NCBI GenBank assembly: GCA_904066235.2
Contig: CAJFCV020000004.1
Span: 11,408,001 to 11,472,000, forward strand
Source: Bursaphelenchus xylophilus
Taxonomy: Eukaryota > Nematoda > Chromadorea > Rhabditida > Aphelenchoididae
Direction: 5' to 3'
Length of the DNA: 64,000 bases
Both the position numbers and the translations under genes were made by a program. Positions 1 to 11,929 of this stretch are shown one piece after another (position 1 is the stretch's first letter; every line of letters begins with the position of its first letter). The notes under the pieces are model-generated. The model had not been told where the DNA came from. It did not search any database and worked only from the letters and a program-made list of their open reading frames with translations.

Positions 1-45
1 TTGTGCCCTGAAATCTCCCATCATCGCTTTGCGGAGGGGAACCTT
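1..45. repeat. Truncated RTGT type-B element at window edge
   Basis: The first bases contain the block CCCATCATCGCTTT, which also occurs inside the type-B RTGT element at 44176-44279. Only an internal fragment lies in the window, and neither terminal CTGTCGGGAAAATAATG repeat is present. The assignment rests on this one shared block. Confidence 0.4.
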
Positions 46-509
46 TAGAACACCGCCCGCTAATGAATTTACGGCAAAAACAGTAATATTACATGGGAAC
101 AGCCACTTGAAACACTACAGTGTAGACAGCGAGTTGAGATAGACAGCGAGAAAAGTACTTTGGCATTCTTCCGAATTTTGCAAACTTCCAAGTATTTTTT
201 TCCACTACAAAGACTACAAATACTCGTTGCATTTTTATGCCAGCAAGTAGGATTGCATTTCCAGTTGAAGTGGAATGCACTCAGAGGTTTTGTTACCCTT
301 ATCCGAAAGGAAAGCGTGGTTGAAACCGAAGTTATAGGCTGTATCCAAGTGTAAGGTCTCCAGAGTCAACCTGATCCTTTTGTAACACTTTTTAGACACT
401 TTTTGTAAAATTTCCTAAGCTACAATAGATGCAAAAATATAAAGAAATGTTCTATGTTCGCTCAGATTTGCTTCAAATTTAGAGTACCTACATATTTGAC
501 ATAGACCTC

Positions 510-1345
510 ATAACAATTCCTAAAAGTTTTAGCTCGCCCTTTGCAGGCGCAGCCGAGATATTCAACGATCTTTGCCGCCGAAAGAGTACAAGAAATTCGG
601 AGGGCGGTCAGAGAGAGAGAGAGAAAGACACTTTTTTCTACACCAACTGTAAGAAGGTACATACAGCGGCTGACCTAATCCAGTGGCCAAAAACGTCCCA
701 TTTTGCATACAAGAAGTATCCAAAATGTGGCACAATACCTCCCTCTCAAAGTGAAAAAACTCACAGGGGATGTGCTCCAAGCGCGACGCTCAGATTTTCT
801 TTAAATTTTGCACGCACGTCGGGTATGGACTAAATATCAATTCCTGAAAGTTTTGGCTCGCGCTTTGAAGGCGCCGCCGAGATATCGAACGATTTTTGCC
901 GCCGAGAGAGCACGCTAAGCGTGGAGAACGGTCAGAGAGAAAAACGCTTTTTGGCCATAACTTTGGCAGTTTCGAGCGGAAAAATTTGATTTTTTGTAGA
1001 AATATTATGCTTTACGGTTGAAATAAGCATGGAACTTCTCAAGCCGAAATTCGGCAAAAGTTCAAAATTTTGGCCGACTTTCGATCAAAAAATCTCGGTT
1101 GTTTCTGCAAAGCGCGGGCTAGAGTTCTCGCATATATCCTAGAAAAAATTATTCTAAATTTGTGCCAAGTTTCATCAAAATCTGAGCGTCGCACTTGGAG
1201 TATATGAAATTTTTAACGCCAATTTTTACCAACTTTCCGCCTAAAAATCTCGGTCATTTTCGAAATGCGCGAGCCAGTAATCTCAAATAGGCATGTGTTG
1301 TTTAAAAAAATTTAATCCAAATTTGTGCCGCGCCTTATCGCAACC
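510..1345. repeat. Cluster of R450 and R240 fragments
   Basis: This block is a mosaic. 510-640 is an R450 fragment (GCCGAGATATTCAACGATC block). 655-763 is one arm of an R240 hairpin element (CCAGTGGCCAAAAACGTCCC onward). 764-1208 is a nearly complete R450 copy starting CAGGGGATGTGCTCC and ending near GCACTTGGAGTATATG, with a decayed right end. 1209-1345 repeats the right half of R450 again. No open reading frame here looks coding; the short ORFs cross repeat boundaries. Confidence 0.75.
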
Positions 1346-1802
1346 CCAGCCTCGCACTTTTATTCAGCCAGCACTTCCGTGTCAAACTATATACAAAAAC
1401 AATTCTTTTTTCAAATTTTCTCCCGCCAAAAAATGAAAATTAGCCCAGTCAACCGAACTTCCAGCCAGCGGCCTCAAGAATTTATGCAAGAAAAAGAGAC
1501 TCTGAACAATGAATTTTGACTGGTCAAAAGATTAATTTTCGGCTTCTGGAGCCAAATTTAACTCATTCATCATTTCCGTCGAAGAGTTCCGGCGATAATG
1601 GGAGACCAAAATTGTAAAAAAACAAATATTTACATAGGAATTTTGACTATTTTCGAAAATGGGGATGGAAAATTTTGTGACATGGTTTTTAACCGACGTT
1701 GTGGGGGAAATTACATTTTTTTACTTTTTTGCTTTTCATAGCAAGAATTTGTTGATGCGAGTTTAGCCATTTTTCTAAGACATTGCAAGATTACTAAAAA
1801 AA

Positions 1803-1955
1803 AGTCTGTCGGGAAAATAATGAGCACTCCGTCGCAACGAAAATCGCGTCGCCGCCGAGGAAAAGAATTGTGTCGCGGCAAGATCAGATTGCTTTTCACT
1901 TCAGCGACACGATTGGCAAAGCGAAATGTGCTCACTATTTTCACGACAGACGGAT
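1803..1955. repeat. RTGT type-A MITE
   Basis: Left end GTCTGTCGGGAAAATAATGA and right end TCACTATTTTCACGACAGAC are imperfect inverted repeats. The interior matches other type-A copies (CGCAACGAAAATCGCGTCGC, AAATTG/ATTGCTTTTCACTTCAGCGA). No coding capacity is visible. Confidence 0.85.
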
Positions 1956-2199
1956 AGCTCGCGCTTTGTAGAAACAACCGAGCCCAAAATTTGACGGGAA
2001 TGGGACACCATTTTATGAGTTGATGATGACAAAACGGACAATTTTTTTTTCTTTTTGCGCGCAGTTACATAAAAAATTGTTGAATATTATAACAGTCCGT
2101 GCAAAGCGCAAGCTAGAATCTGTAGGATTTTTTCTGTGACATAGCTAGAAATCTGCAGATCATTGTCATTCTTTTTCACGCCTGAAATGTCACAAAATT

Positions 2200-2433
2200 T
2201 TGTGTCCTGATCCAGTGGCAAAAAACGTACCATTTTGTGTCCGGGAAGCATCAAAAATGTTGCAAAATGCTTCCCTCTCCAAGTGAAAAGACTTTGTTTT
2301 TCCCTCGCAAAAAGAGCGGCGCGCTTTTGAAATCGGAGTTTTTTCATTTGGAGAGGGAAGCATTTTGCCATATTTATGACACTTCCCGGACGCAAAATGG
2401 TACGTTTTTGCCAGTGGATCAGGCCCCCCACTG
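2200..2433. repeat. R240 hairpin MITE
   Basis: The left arm CCTGATCCAGTGGCAAAAAA is the inverse of the right arm ending TGGATCAGGCCCCCCACTG, followed by TA. The arms span nearly the whole element, so a single strand could fold into one long hairpin. The centre holds the variable GC-rich block AAAGAGCGGCGCGC. The ORFs on both strands here are translations of the palindrome. Confidence 0.85.
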
Positions 2434-2969
2434 TAGCATTTGAACCCCCGAAAATTTTAGCTTTCGATTTGCAAAAAAAACAACCAAGATATTCAACGTT
2501 CTTGGCCACCAATCGGCAAAATAATCAAATCGAAAATTGGTTTTTGCAGCCTTCCCTAATCTACTACAGTCTCGTCTAATCCTGTCTACAAAAATATATA
2601 GTGCTGAAAGCTTTGCTAAGCCGCAACATTCCAACGAATTTCCAACGGCTTCCGAACATCTAATTCATAAAAAACAATCTTCTTTCAGCGGATTAAAGGG
2701 CCTGTACAGCTACTTTGAAAAGCGACAGGCAACTGCTCAAAGACTATACAAAAATACACCCCGAATACAGTAGGCGACATCCCCTAGACGAGCCTAATCC
2801 GAAGCAGAAATGGAAAGGAAACGATGACTTGTGTTTACGGCTAAAATTTTGCAAGCAGCTAATCCGGAAATTCCTGAAACACCAATTATTTTACGGGATT
2901 TTTTGAATAGCACGTAGACTGGAAATGCGGTCGAAGATCATGCTGAGAATGTGGGGCAAGCAAAGTGAT

Positions 2970-3107
2970 ATCAGTCTGTCGGGAAAATAATGAGCGCAAT
3001 GGCGCTGCGCCAATCTTGTCACTGAAGTGAAAAGCAATTTGATTTTGTCTCGGGGCAATTTAGCGATTTTCGACGCGACGGAGTGCTCATTATTTTCCCG
3101 ACAGAAA
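2970..3107. repeat. RTGT type-A MITE
   Basis: Begins CAGTCTGTCGGGAAAATAAT and ends TCATTATTTTCCCGACAG. The internal sequence is the type-A consensus (TCACTGAAGTGAAAAGCAAT, TTTGATTTTGTC). Confidence 0.9.
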
Positions 3108-3394
3108 TAGAACTGCAACGAAGGGGATACTATAGCTGAAAAGTTGCATGATCGCAATGTATATGTGTATATCTTAATGTAAGGGCCCTCTCGGCCAAAT
3201 TAAAAGCATGGGTGCCTTTAAAAATTTTCCAGGGTGGAAAACAAGTGGTTGTAGTCACTAAAATTACAAAAAGAACATATTTTAAGTCTTCGCCAAGTCT
3301 CCGCCATGCTTTCGAACAGCGCTTGCCGACGGCTTTTCCTGGTCTTGAAGGCTCTTTCATTGGGCCTCCAACTACATAGTCGTATCTACTTATT

Positions 3395-3785
3395 TCCATA
3401 AAGTGCATGGACATTATGCATTATTATGGTTTTGCTTTAACCGAGCGTATTTTGAACTTTTTTTCCATTCTTGTCGCCACCGCAAACAGAACTTTTCCCT
3501 GCGCAGCAAACCTCAAAACCGACCTCTGCACTTGTCGCAGCGATATTTCGCCGCACAGTGCAAAAACCAGACCAAAAAATGAGTTGTATGATGCAAAAAA
3601 TAAGCGATTTTTTGTGCCCAATTCGAGCCGCAATAAATTTCCAATTGGACCTTGCGAAAACGCGAAAAGATAGTGGATCAGGCACACTCAACCATCCCGC
3701 CGGAAAACCCTTTTCAACTCTGAAAATAGCCGACCGAAGAACCGGAGTGTTTGCTCCACTGAAATGCAAAGTTTAATAAGATCAA
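3395..3785. other. Repeat-like region without supported gene
   Basis: Contains CATAAAGTGCATGGACATTA at its left edge, which resembles sequence at 6526-6545 and the inverse of 28135-28155, and a GCACAGTGCAAAAACC block shared with the elements at 7264 and 13871. Overlapping ORFs on both strands are present, but none shows a recognisable domain or splice-consistent structure. Most likely a decayed element related to the CTAGTC-end family. Confidence 0.35.
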
Positions 3786-4135
3786 GCGAGGGTCACAATG
3801 GGAAAATAACGAATGGTAAGCACAATGGAAAATAGCAAAATAGTAGTGCATGTTGGGCCGCGAGGATAATTAAATTGGCCACCAATATGGTTAACCGAGC
3901 CAATTATACCATGACTTTTAGGGAGGGGCTAATTACAGAGCGTTAATTTTAATTTGAAATGGAATAAAAGCGAAAACAGCTTGTAAAAGGGGGGAGTTTA
4001 ATTTTTTTGAAGGGAAATAGAATAAAACCTCTCTATAACGAACAATTTCATAAATCTAAAAAGTTGATGTTAGGCTAACAAGCGCCAAAAAATTCATTGT
4101 TCTGGAGGGGTTTCATTGTCCAAAAAATCCTTTCA

Positions 4136-4583
4136 CAGGGGAAGTACTCCAAGTGCGACGCCCAGATTTTCTTTAAATTTCGCACACACGTCGGGGATGG
4201 ACTAAATATCAATTCCTGAAAGTTTTAGCTCGCGCTTTGCGGGCGCCGCCGAGATATCGAACGATTTTTGCCGCCGATAGAGCACGCTAAACGTGGAGAG
4301 CGGTCAGAGAGAAAAACGCTTTTTGGCCATAACTTTGGCAGTTTCGAGCGGAAAAATTTGATTTTTTGCAGAAACATTATCCTTTACGGTTAAAATAGGC
4401 ATAAAATTTTTTATGTCGAAATTCGAAAAAAAGTCCAAATTTTGGCTAACTTTCGATCTAAAAATCTCGGTTGTTTCTGCAAAGCGCGAGCTTGAATTCT
4501 CGCATATATCTTAGAAAAAAGTATTCTAAATTTGTGCCAAGTTTCATCAAAATCTGAGCGTCGCACTTGGAGTACTTCCCCTG
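4136..4583. mobile_element. R450 non-autonomous DNA transposon
   Basis: Complete 448-bp copy. The left end CAGGGGAAGTACTCCAAGTG and right end CACTTGGAGTACTTCCCCTG are inverted repeats that extend inward through CGACGCTCAGATTTT-like sequence. The interior shows the family blocks CGCCGAGATATCGAACGATT and CCATAACTTTGGCAGTTTCG. The flanks (roughly 4090-4135 and 4584-4635) are themselves inverted repeats around GTTCTGGAGGGGTTTC, so this copy sits in the middle of an older palindrome. Other copies of the family are flanked by TTA or TAA duplications, suggesting PIF/Harbinger-type mobilisation (inference). Confidence 0.85.
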
Positions 4584-5057
4584 TGAAATAATTTTTCGGA
4601 CAACGAAACCCCTCCAGAACAATGGTTTTTTTGGGCCTTGCGACTCGTTGTATATACAACTAGTTGCGCCATAAGGTCAGTAGAATTTCGACTAACACTT
4701 TTTTTCTATACCGGGATAAATCAAAAAATCGTTTTTTCTCTCTAACCGCCCTCCGCATTTTGCATACTCTCTGGGCGCCAATGACCTGGGAATATCTCAA
4801 CTGCCTTTTGGCCAGCCTGTTGGCAGCGTACGGTATATAAATTATAAAACAGTTGAAGAAATAGAAACCCTAGAGTCAAATGTACACAAAGAATTGGAGA
4901 AAAACAAGGAAACAATTTAATATTCCCGGAGAAAAACAAGTGCAGCTACGTGTATTCTTAGAAGCGTTTGAAAAAAAATTGAAATATATTTGTAACGAAA
5001 ATTTTCAATCGAAAAAAGTTTAATGAAACAAGTCACTGAATGCAAGATATAAAACTA

Positions 5058-6306
5058 TTAGGTTGTCCAACAAATAATGACCCTCTTTGAAAAATTTACT
5101 TTTTCGGCAAAATTTATCGTAATAACAGCGATCTGTATAATCAAAATAGTTATCATTTGCTTTAACACGCTTATTACAATGTGCCAAAAAACTTTTTATG
5201 TCTGTAGCTAAGAAACCCCGGCTTCTGGAGCCAATGAAACTTTTGAAGGCCTTTTCAAGGGCGTCTTGATTGTCGAATTCCCTACCACTGATGAAACGTG
5301 CTAGATTCTTGAACAGATGGTGGTATGTATAGGCCAGCTTTGAGAAATACGCTGGACGAGGGACAGTCTCGTATCTCTATTAAATCGGCTTCTGGAAGGT
5401 CATTTTTTAACGGTGAGGTTCCTATTGCCGCGAAAAATTTTTGGACTTCTGCGGCGCATCGTTGAAGGCAGATGCTGCCACAAACTGTCTACCTGGATAC
5501 AATAGGGGATGGTATTTACATTTTGGCCAGCTTTCAAGAAACTATACTTTACTATTCCTGCGCTGCACCATCAAGAAGTAGTCATCACCTTGTTTTGGGG
5601 GGAGTCGGGCTTTGACAAGTGCCACGGTGACGCCCTCGGAGAATTCCATTAGGCATATCTCGTCTGATTGTCGTAAAAGACCCGCTTTTCATCATAGGCC
5701 ACGATCTGATCCAGGAAAATTGTTTTCCGGCTCGCAAAAATGGGAAATGTCGCGCCTCCATTCTTTGCTTTGATCCAATAATGTGGGAGCAAGTTGCCCA
5801 GCATTTTTTTGAATTCAATCAACGTCGAATAGTTAGCCCCCGATTATTTCAACACCCAGACGATGTCACAGATGCGTCGGATGTTGATTCTAGGATGGGC
5901 GTCAATCAATGACCTCAGGCTAAATTCATAAAGTCTGGATGCCGTATTTTATCTTTGGGTCCCTCGCCGTCAGATCGAAAATTTTTAAAGCACCGTTTCA
6001 CCATATTCCGACACAGAACACACTAGCCGAACGTGACGTTGATACTTTACGTAGCTTCTGAAACTTTCGCATCCTGTTTTTGCCCGTACAAGATGACAGC
6101 GCGAACCGACTTTTTTTCGATAATTTTGGATTAGAGCTAAATTACTGTAATTTGGTCCAAATATGGCAAGCGATACATCAAACGAAAGCCTGAGATCTCA
6201 GCTACAAAATGGTGTAATATTTCGAAATTCCATCATCGATTACCTTGTTTAGAGACTTTAGACTTTACCCCTCTCGAAGAGGGTCATTATTTGTTGGACA
6301 ACCTAA
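5058..6306 (-). mobile_element. Decayed mariner transposon, copy 1
   Basis: The ends TTAGGTTGTCCAACAAATAA and its inverse bound a 1249-bp element, flanked by TA on both sides (5056-5057 and 6307-6308). The minus strand encodes a mariner-type transposase broken by stops and frameshifts. Readable pieces near 5585-5820 include KCWATCSHIIGSKQ and CQSPTPPKTR, and in another frame DEKRVFYDN, the usual mariner second-domain context. It is closely related to the copy at 19733-20939. Not autonomous. Confidence 0.9.
5585..5820 (-). pseudogene. Mariner transposase remnant
   Basis: Minus-strand fragments between the TIRs resemble the central part of mariner transposases (metal-binding Asp context DEKRVFYDN, then LSKPDSPQNKVMT). 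The reading frame is lost several times over the element, so this is a dead transposase. The ORF listed here is only the longest uninterrupted piece. Confidence 0.75.
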
Positions 6307-7263
6307 TAGAAAGTTAGGGAAAAAATTTTTGAGAGCCCGAGAAGCTTCATAGAGAAATTGGCGGGTTTGATGAAAAATATGCGTATTTATACGCTTTTTG
6401 ACCAAATTATTGTTTACTGGTAAGTAAACATCGCCCTTTGAAGTGAAGCAAAACGGGTAATTAGTGAGCTGTTGAACAGACATCAAGAGGATGATTGAGG
6501 CCAAATCGAAGGTATTAGAATTTTCATAAAGTGCGTAGACATTGCGTCCTTCAATCGTCTTTTTTCTTACTGTGTAAGAAAAAGGTCAACTGCAGGAAAA
6601 AGCTGCTAAAACAGCAGCTTTTTCAAATGCCTGAGCAACTTTGAAAAAGCCCCGGGCCGGCCTAATAGCCACCTCTAACTCAGAGGTTGAGGTAAATTAT
6701 GGAAAAAAAAGTTATAAAAAAATTTTGACGAAATGACGAAACTGGCTGGAAAATGCATGGTATTATGTACAAAGCGGCTTGAGACAAAACGCCTATTCCT
6801 CACGGCATTGTGAGCTCAGCGCCGAGACTATTTTCCCAATTGTCGCGGACTATAAATGACTAATCACCCCATTCCGTGAAAGTTGTAATTCGCGGCCCCC
6901 GAAATCGAGCGAAAAATAATTTCCGAAGGGGGCCCCGGAAAACTATTTCATGTAGAACGGACTTTTCGAATAAAAGCCCGAATTCAATTAAAACGCCAAA
7001 TTTTTTAAACGTCATATCAGGATGGGGAGGATATTGGGGGGCCAAGTGCGTCGAAAGGCGAGGGAAGAAACCTTTGGTCGACTTTTGACTGCGAAATTTT
7101 TAATTTTTATGCGAAGCCTTTTTTCTGGATTACAGCTTCTAGAACAAGAGGTGTAAGGGATCAGACAATCTGAGATTTTCCTTGAATGCAAATCGAATTG
7201 CGTGGGGGAGACTTTGACGTGATTTGAGACAAATTATTACGATTAGAATCTCATAGAGGCATA

Positions 7264-7456
7264 CCAGTCCTTCCGGAAAGTCGCCGGACTGAAATCAGCG
7301 ACAAGCACTGTGCGGAAAGAAAAGTTTTCTTAGCACTGTGCAATTTTTGCTTTTTGCACCGTGCATTAGGCTTTTTTCGCCGTCGCTCGCACCCTGCCTT
7401 TTGTTGAACAGTGCAAACGTCAAAAAGTCAGTCCGGCGGCTTTCTGGAAGGACTAG
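7264..7456. repeat. CTAGTCCTTCC-end MITE (193 bp)
   Basis: The terminal inverted repeats CAGTCCTTCCGGAAAGTCGC and GGCTTTCTGGAAGGACTAG are flanked by TA (7262-7263 and 7457-7458). The interior carries repeated GCACTGTGC and GCACCGTGC words. Related copies are at 13871-14151 and, split by an insertion, at 17859-18440. Confidence 0.85.
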
Positions 7457-7916
7457 TATCGATGAGCAAAAAATTTTTTAGCTCACATCTTGCTATGGCA
7501 GCCAAGAAGTTAAACGATCATTGCGGCCAAGGCCGCACGCTAGACGCGGCGAACAGAGAGAGAAAAACGCCTATTAAGACTATTAACTCGTGTTTTACAT
7601 AAACCCTCACGTTTTTTAAGTCAAAAGTTGCTAAACCCTGACTGTTTTCTTGTGATTTTTGGCATGAAAAGAGACATGTCTATTCTTATCGTATAGAGCA
7701 ATGTTAAAAAAAGGGAAAATTGTTTATCCCTCTGCCCGCTCGACGCGTTTCACCTACTCTGTTGGCCGCAAAGACCGTTGAATATCTCGGCTGCCATTGC
7801 AAAGCGCAGGCTAAAACTTTCAGAGATTTATAACTGGCCTTGTAGAAACTTTCCCGTATAACAACTTCTAACTCTTCCTTTGTAAAACCAAACAAACTTT
7901 AAAAAGTTAGACTCAC

Positions 7917-8084
7917 AAAATTCCGATAGTACTCTTTCATTTTGATGGCCATTTCCGGATGATCCCTCATCAAGTTGCGGTACACATTGGGATTCGTAAC
8001 CACACTGCGAACCAGCGCCGTGTAGTTGGCATCCTGCTCGATACCGAGGCGGGAGGGAGTTAGCGACCCAATTTTTACAGGATT
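7917..8084 (-). CDS. Isolated coding exon, unknown protein (56 codons)
   Basis: On the minus strand a TTCAG acceptor after 8085 opens a 168-bp exon of exactly 56 codons that closes on a GTGAGT donor at 7911-7916. The translation begins NPVKIGSLTPSRLG and ends MAIKMKEYYRNF. It has balanced amino-acid use, no stop, and phase 0 at both ends, unlike every surrounding ORF. The middle (VVTNPNVYRNLMRDHPEM) has the NP...P...M rhythm of STI1-like helical repeats, but I do not recognise the family. It must belong to a gene with long, repeat-filled introns on one or both sides; I could not find its neighbouring exons. Confidence 0.65.
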
Positions 8085-8721
8085 CTGAAAAGAATTTTGA
8101 GATTTTTTGTTGGAGAATTGGGTGGTGATAAGCCTCGAACTTTCGCGAAGATAGAAGAAGTGTAAAAAATAAAATAAAAAAATACGATTACATCAGAAAA
8201 TTAGCAAGCTTCTTCGCTTGGAAAATCGCAATTGATCTTTTGTCTTAGCGGCCTTATTTTACGTCAAAAATAAAGAGCTAAAACCGGCCGCGTTAAACCC
8301 GAAAATTCTCGAATTTTTTTACAAGGTGTTGTCGTTGCGTTAAAAACTGTAAATCACAAAAAATGCCCGCTAATAATATTTGCTTCGAAAAGCAGATTAA
8401 ACTTCCCCGAATATGAGAGGATGTTTTTTCCTCCTCGACTTTTCCAGAATACGAACAACATTAACCAGCGAGGCTCAAGGAAAAAAGCCTCATCCGTGCA
8501 AACACCATAAACTTATTTGAAATGTTCAAAGTGTTCATAAGGACAAGTTGCGGACGGTTAAGTGCGGTTTCGCACGAAGGTTTTTTTGGCGAAAAAATAT
8601 ATTTTGAGGGAAAAATTGGGCAGAAGGTATGAAGAAGGGGGTGGCAGGAAAGTTTTTTTTTGCTTTGAGAGACAGGAGAGTACAAAACTCAAAAAACGTG
8701 GTTTTGTTAGAAAGATATTTA

Positions 8722-9085
8722 CAAGGGAAGTACTCCAAGTGTAACGCTCAGATTTTCTTTAAATTTTGCACACACGTCGGGTACGGACCAAATATCAATT
8801 CCTGAAAGTTTTAGCTCGCGCTTTGCAGGCGCCGCCGAGATATCGGACGATTTATGCCGCCGAGAGAGCACGCAAAACGTGGATTTTTTTGTAGAAACTT
8901 TATCCTTACGGTAGAAATAGGCATGAAACTTTTCGTGCCGAAATTCGGCAAAAAGTCATAAATTTTCGCCGAGTTTGGATCTAAAAATATCGGTTGTTTC
9001 TGCAAAGCGCGATCTAGGATTCTCGCATATATCTTAGAAAAAATTATTCTAAATTTGTGCCAAGTTTATGCCAAGTTTCATCGAA
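8722..9085. repeat. R450 copy, internally deleted
   Basis: Starts CAAGGGAAGTACTCCAAGTG after TTA. It carries the family interior but lacks the GTGGAGAGCGGTCAGAGAG segment between about 8880 and 8885, and the right end is lost near 9085. A further fragment with CGAATATCTCGGCTGCC follows at 9130-9190. Confidence 0.75.
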
Positions 9086-9987
9086 ATGTACCGCTTCTCA
9101 AGCAAGGGAACTCGCAAGGAGTCTCGAAAGTCCGTCGAATATCTCGGCTGCCCCCTCAAAGAGCAAGCTACAATTTTCGCAAATTAATATGTGAATTATC
9201 GAGAGCGTATGCGCAAAATTTGCTAAAAATAGAACGTCGTTTTTTTTTATTTGCTGATACGGTTCAAAAAAGGCTGGGATATATCCCTTGTCGATTAAAA
9301 AACCCGCTTCATGTCAAAAACTACAATTCTCCTTCCCTGTCAATAACCGATTTCATTTATAGCACATAAAAAATACAGCACGCATCACAAAACGGCCTAA
9401 ACCACAAAGACCTGACATTAAAGATGCGGCCCGGTAAAAGTGCCTGGGGCCCTGTAACTCGAGCCCAAAACACACATCATTTGAAACTACACTTCCTGCG
9501 GCGAAAAAGGCGAAACATTTTCGAGATGTGACAGAGTCGAAACTTTTTGTTATCCCCGAAAAAAAAGAAAGGTGCTCGCTCAAACATGCGCATCTTTTAG
9601 CGGTCAAGCTAGTATAATATATGGAAAACGAAGGTTTTCGTTGAAAGGAAGACGAAATATAATTAAAAAGTGCGTATTTTTGGGATGATAATCATATTAT
9701 GTATCGACGAAAAAGTAGGCTTGTGAAGACAAAAGGGCTTGAAAATTTTTTCAAAATGTAGTCAAAAGTGAGGCCGATTAGATGTCGTGGGTTTTGTGAC
9801 AAATTTACATTACAATTTTCTATGACATAATATTATTGTTATGTCAAAGGACGAGATGATTAGCTGTTTGTTCGTGACAGCCGCCTTAGGTTGGGATTTG
9901 GCCAGAAAATTATACATTTTGGCCTTGAAAATAGAGGTTCATAAAGACTAGGGGTAAAGTTCAATTTCGTCAACAAAGAACGACTCA

Positions 9988-10437
9988 CAGGGGAAGTACT
10001 CCAAGTGCGACGCCCAGATTTTCTTTAAATTTTGCACACACGTCGGGTATGGACTAAATATCAATTCCTGGAAGTTTTAGCTCGCGCTTTGCCGGCGCCG
10101 CCGAGATATCGAACGATTTTTGCCGCAGAGAGAGCACGCTAAACGTGGAGAAGGTCAGAGAGAAAAGCGCCTTTTGGCCATAACTTTAGCAGTTTCGTGC
10201 GGAAAAATTTGATTTTTTGCAGAAACGTTGTCCTTTACGGTTGAACTAGGCATGAAACTTTTCATGCCGAAATTCGGCAAAAAGTCCTTAATTTTGGCCG
10301 ACTTTTGATCTAAAAATCTCGGTTGTTTCTGCAAACCGCGAGCTAGGATTCTCGAATATATATCTTAGAAAAAATTATTCTAAATCTATGCCAAGTTTCA
10401 TCAAAATCCGAGCGTCGCACTTGGAGTACTTCCCCTG
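9988..10437. mobile_element. R450 non-autonomous DNA transposon
   Basis: Complete 450-bp copy with both ends intact (CAGGGGAAGTACTCCAAGTG and its inverse). The interior is nearly the family consensus. The immediate flanks are TCA and TAA, so no clear duplication is visible for this copy. Confidence 0.85.
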
Positions 10438-10798
10438 TAAGATTCAAAACTCAAAACGCCCTCAACTTCCACTTCCCTTCTTCCGAACATGTTCGAAAAA
10501 GGCTCGTTAACCTTTCTCGAACTCACTCAACTGTAAGTCGATGTGGAGATTTTCACTGTGATAAAAAAAGAGGATGTGTTTAGTTGCAAAAAACGAAGAT
10601 AATCTCAACTATTTTGCGGACTGAAAAAATGAAATTAGCTTTTTTCAAAAAATCTTTGGAAATACTTGTATGTCGGGAAAATAATGAAAATTATGTGGAT
10701 TTGTCGCGCCTTGTAAGATATCTTTCTTCAATGTCTCGATTACAAAATATTTTTTTTTGAGTTTGTATCCCCTGTCTGACAAAACAAAGTATTTTCTC

Positions 10799-11724
10799 TA
10801 CAGGGTCTTTCAAGAAACGTGAAGGAAAGTAGGAGGCTATAACTTTCGGCGGAGGCGGCGCAGAGAGCTCGTTTTTGGAATATGTATTTTTAAGCGACAT
10901 TATTTTTTTCCTACGAAATAACAAGCTTTTAGAGTGCAAACTGAGGTCGCTACAGCCTTCTGAAGTAGAGGCATCTCTACCCCGAAAACCAGGTTTTTTC
11001 GGTTGAAAATGATCGTGAAATTTCGGTCTTTTTCGGTTGAAAATCACCAAGAAATGTCGGATTTTTTCGGGGGTTTCGATAGAGTTGACGTTGAAAAAAG
11101 GGAAGGATGTTGCCAACACGTTGGAAATTAAGCAAATATTCGGCTACTCTTCATTCTGACGCTTTGGCTAGCCAGTTTTTGCTAGAAGTTTAAAAGTTTG
11201 GTTGTCATTCCTGCCCTTTGACGCCCATTACACCTTTTGACTAGTTTTTATAAGACTTCACAGCCATTCTGGTGCCTTGGCTAGCCGATTCCAGGTTCCT
11301 CAAATCCCTAAATGATGTCACGCTTCTTCGCGGAAGATACTGAAAAATAAACTCGAAATCTGCCCCAAGTTGAGGTTAGCCGAATATTTGCTTAATTTCC
11401 AACGTGTTGGCAACATCCTTCCCTTTTTTCAACGTCAACTCTATCGAAACCCCCGAAAAAATCCGACATTTCTTGGTGATTTTCAACCGAAAAACACTGA
11501 AATTTCTCGATCATTTTCAACCGAAAAAACCTGGTTTTCGGGGTAGAGATGCCTCTACTTCAGAAGGTCGTAGCAATCTCAGTTTGCACTCTAAAAGCTT
11601 GTTATTTCGTAGGCAAAAAATAATGTCGCTTAAAAATACATATTCCAAAAACCAGCTCTCTGCGCCGCCTCCGCCGAAAGTTATAGCCTCCTACTTTCCT
11701 TCACGTTTCTTGAAAGACCCTGTA
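10799..11724. mobile_element. Long-TIR foldback transposon
   Basis: The element starts TACAGGGTCTTTCAAGAAAC and ends with the exact inverse at 11705-11724. Inverted arms of about 345 bp (10799-11146 and 11379-11724) flank a roughly 230-bp spacer. The terminal TA fits Tc1/mariner-type insertion. Each arm contains the same outward-facing ORF (translation starting MLATSFPFFNVNSIETPEK on the minus strand of the left arm and the plus strand of the right arm). The product has no recognisable domain, and because it is duplicated by the inverted repeat it is probably not a gene. Confidence 0.9.
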
Positions 11725-11929
11725 CAACTAGAAAAAATTTTTTTTGCCATTTTTTTGTAGCAGGTGAAATTTTCAACTAAAAAAAAAAGATTTCTTGGGG
11801 CACAATACTTAGACTTCAAATCTTTTTGTAGCTACTGCAGAATAGATAAAAAAATATTACCTACATGGTCAGAGGTGGGCATGGCTCTGTGGCCGAGCGG
11901 GCTTGGAAGGTAATTTTTGATCACTGTAA

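Noticed and set aside
3130..3414. Minus-strand ORF with PSRPGKAVGKRCSKAWRRLG as an exon
   Set aside because: Protein-like in part, but it has no consistent acceptor/donor pair and no family that I recognise.
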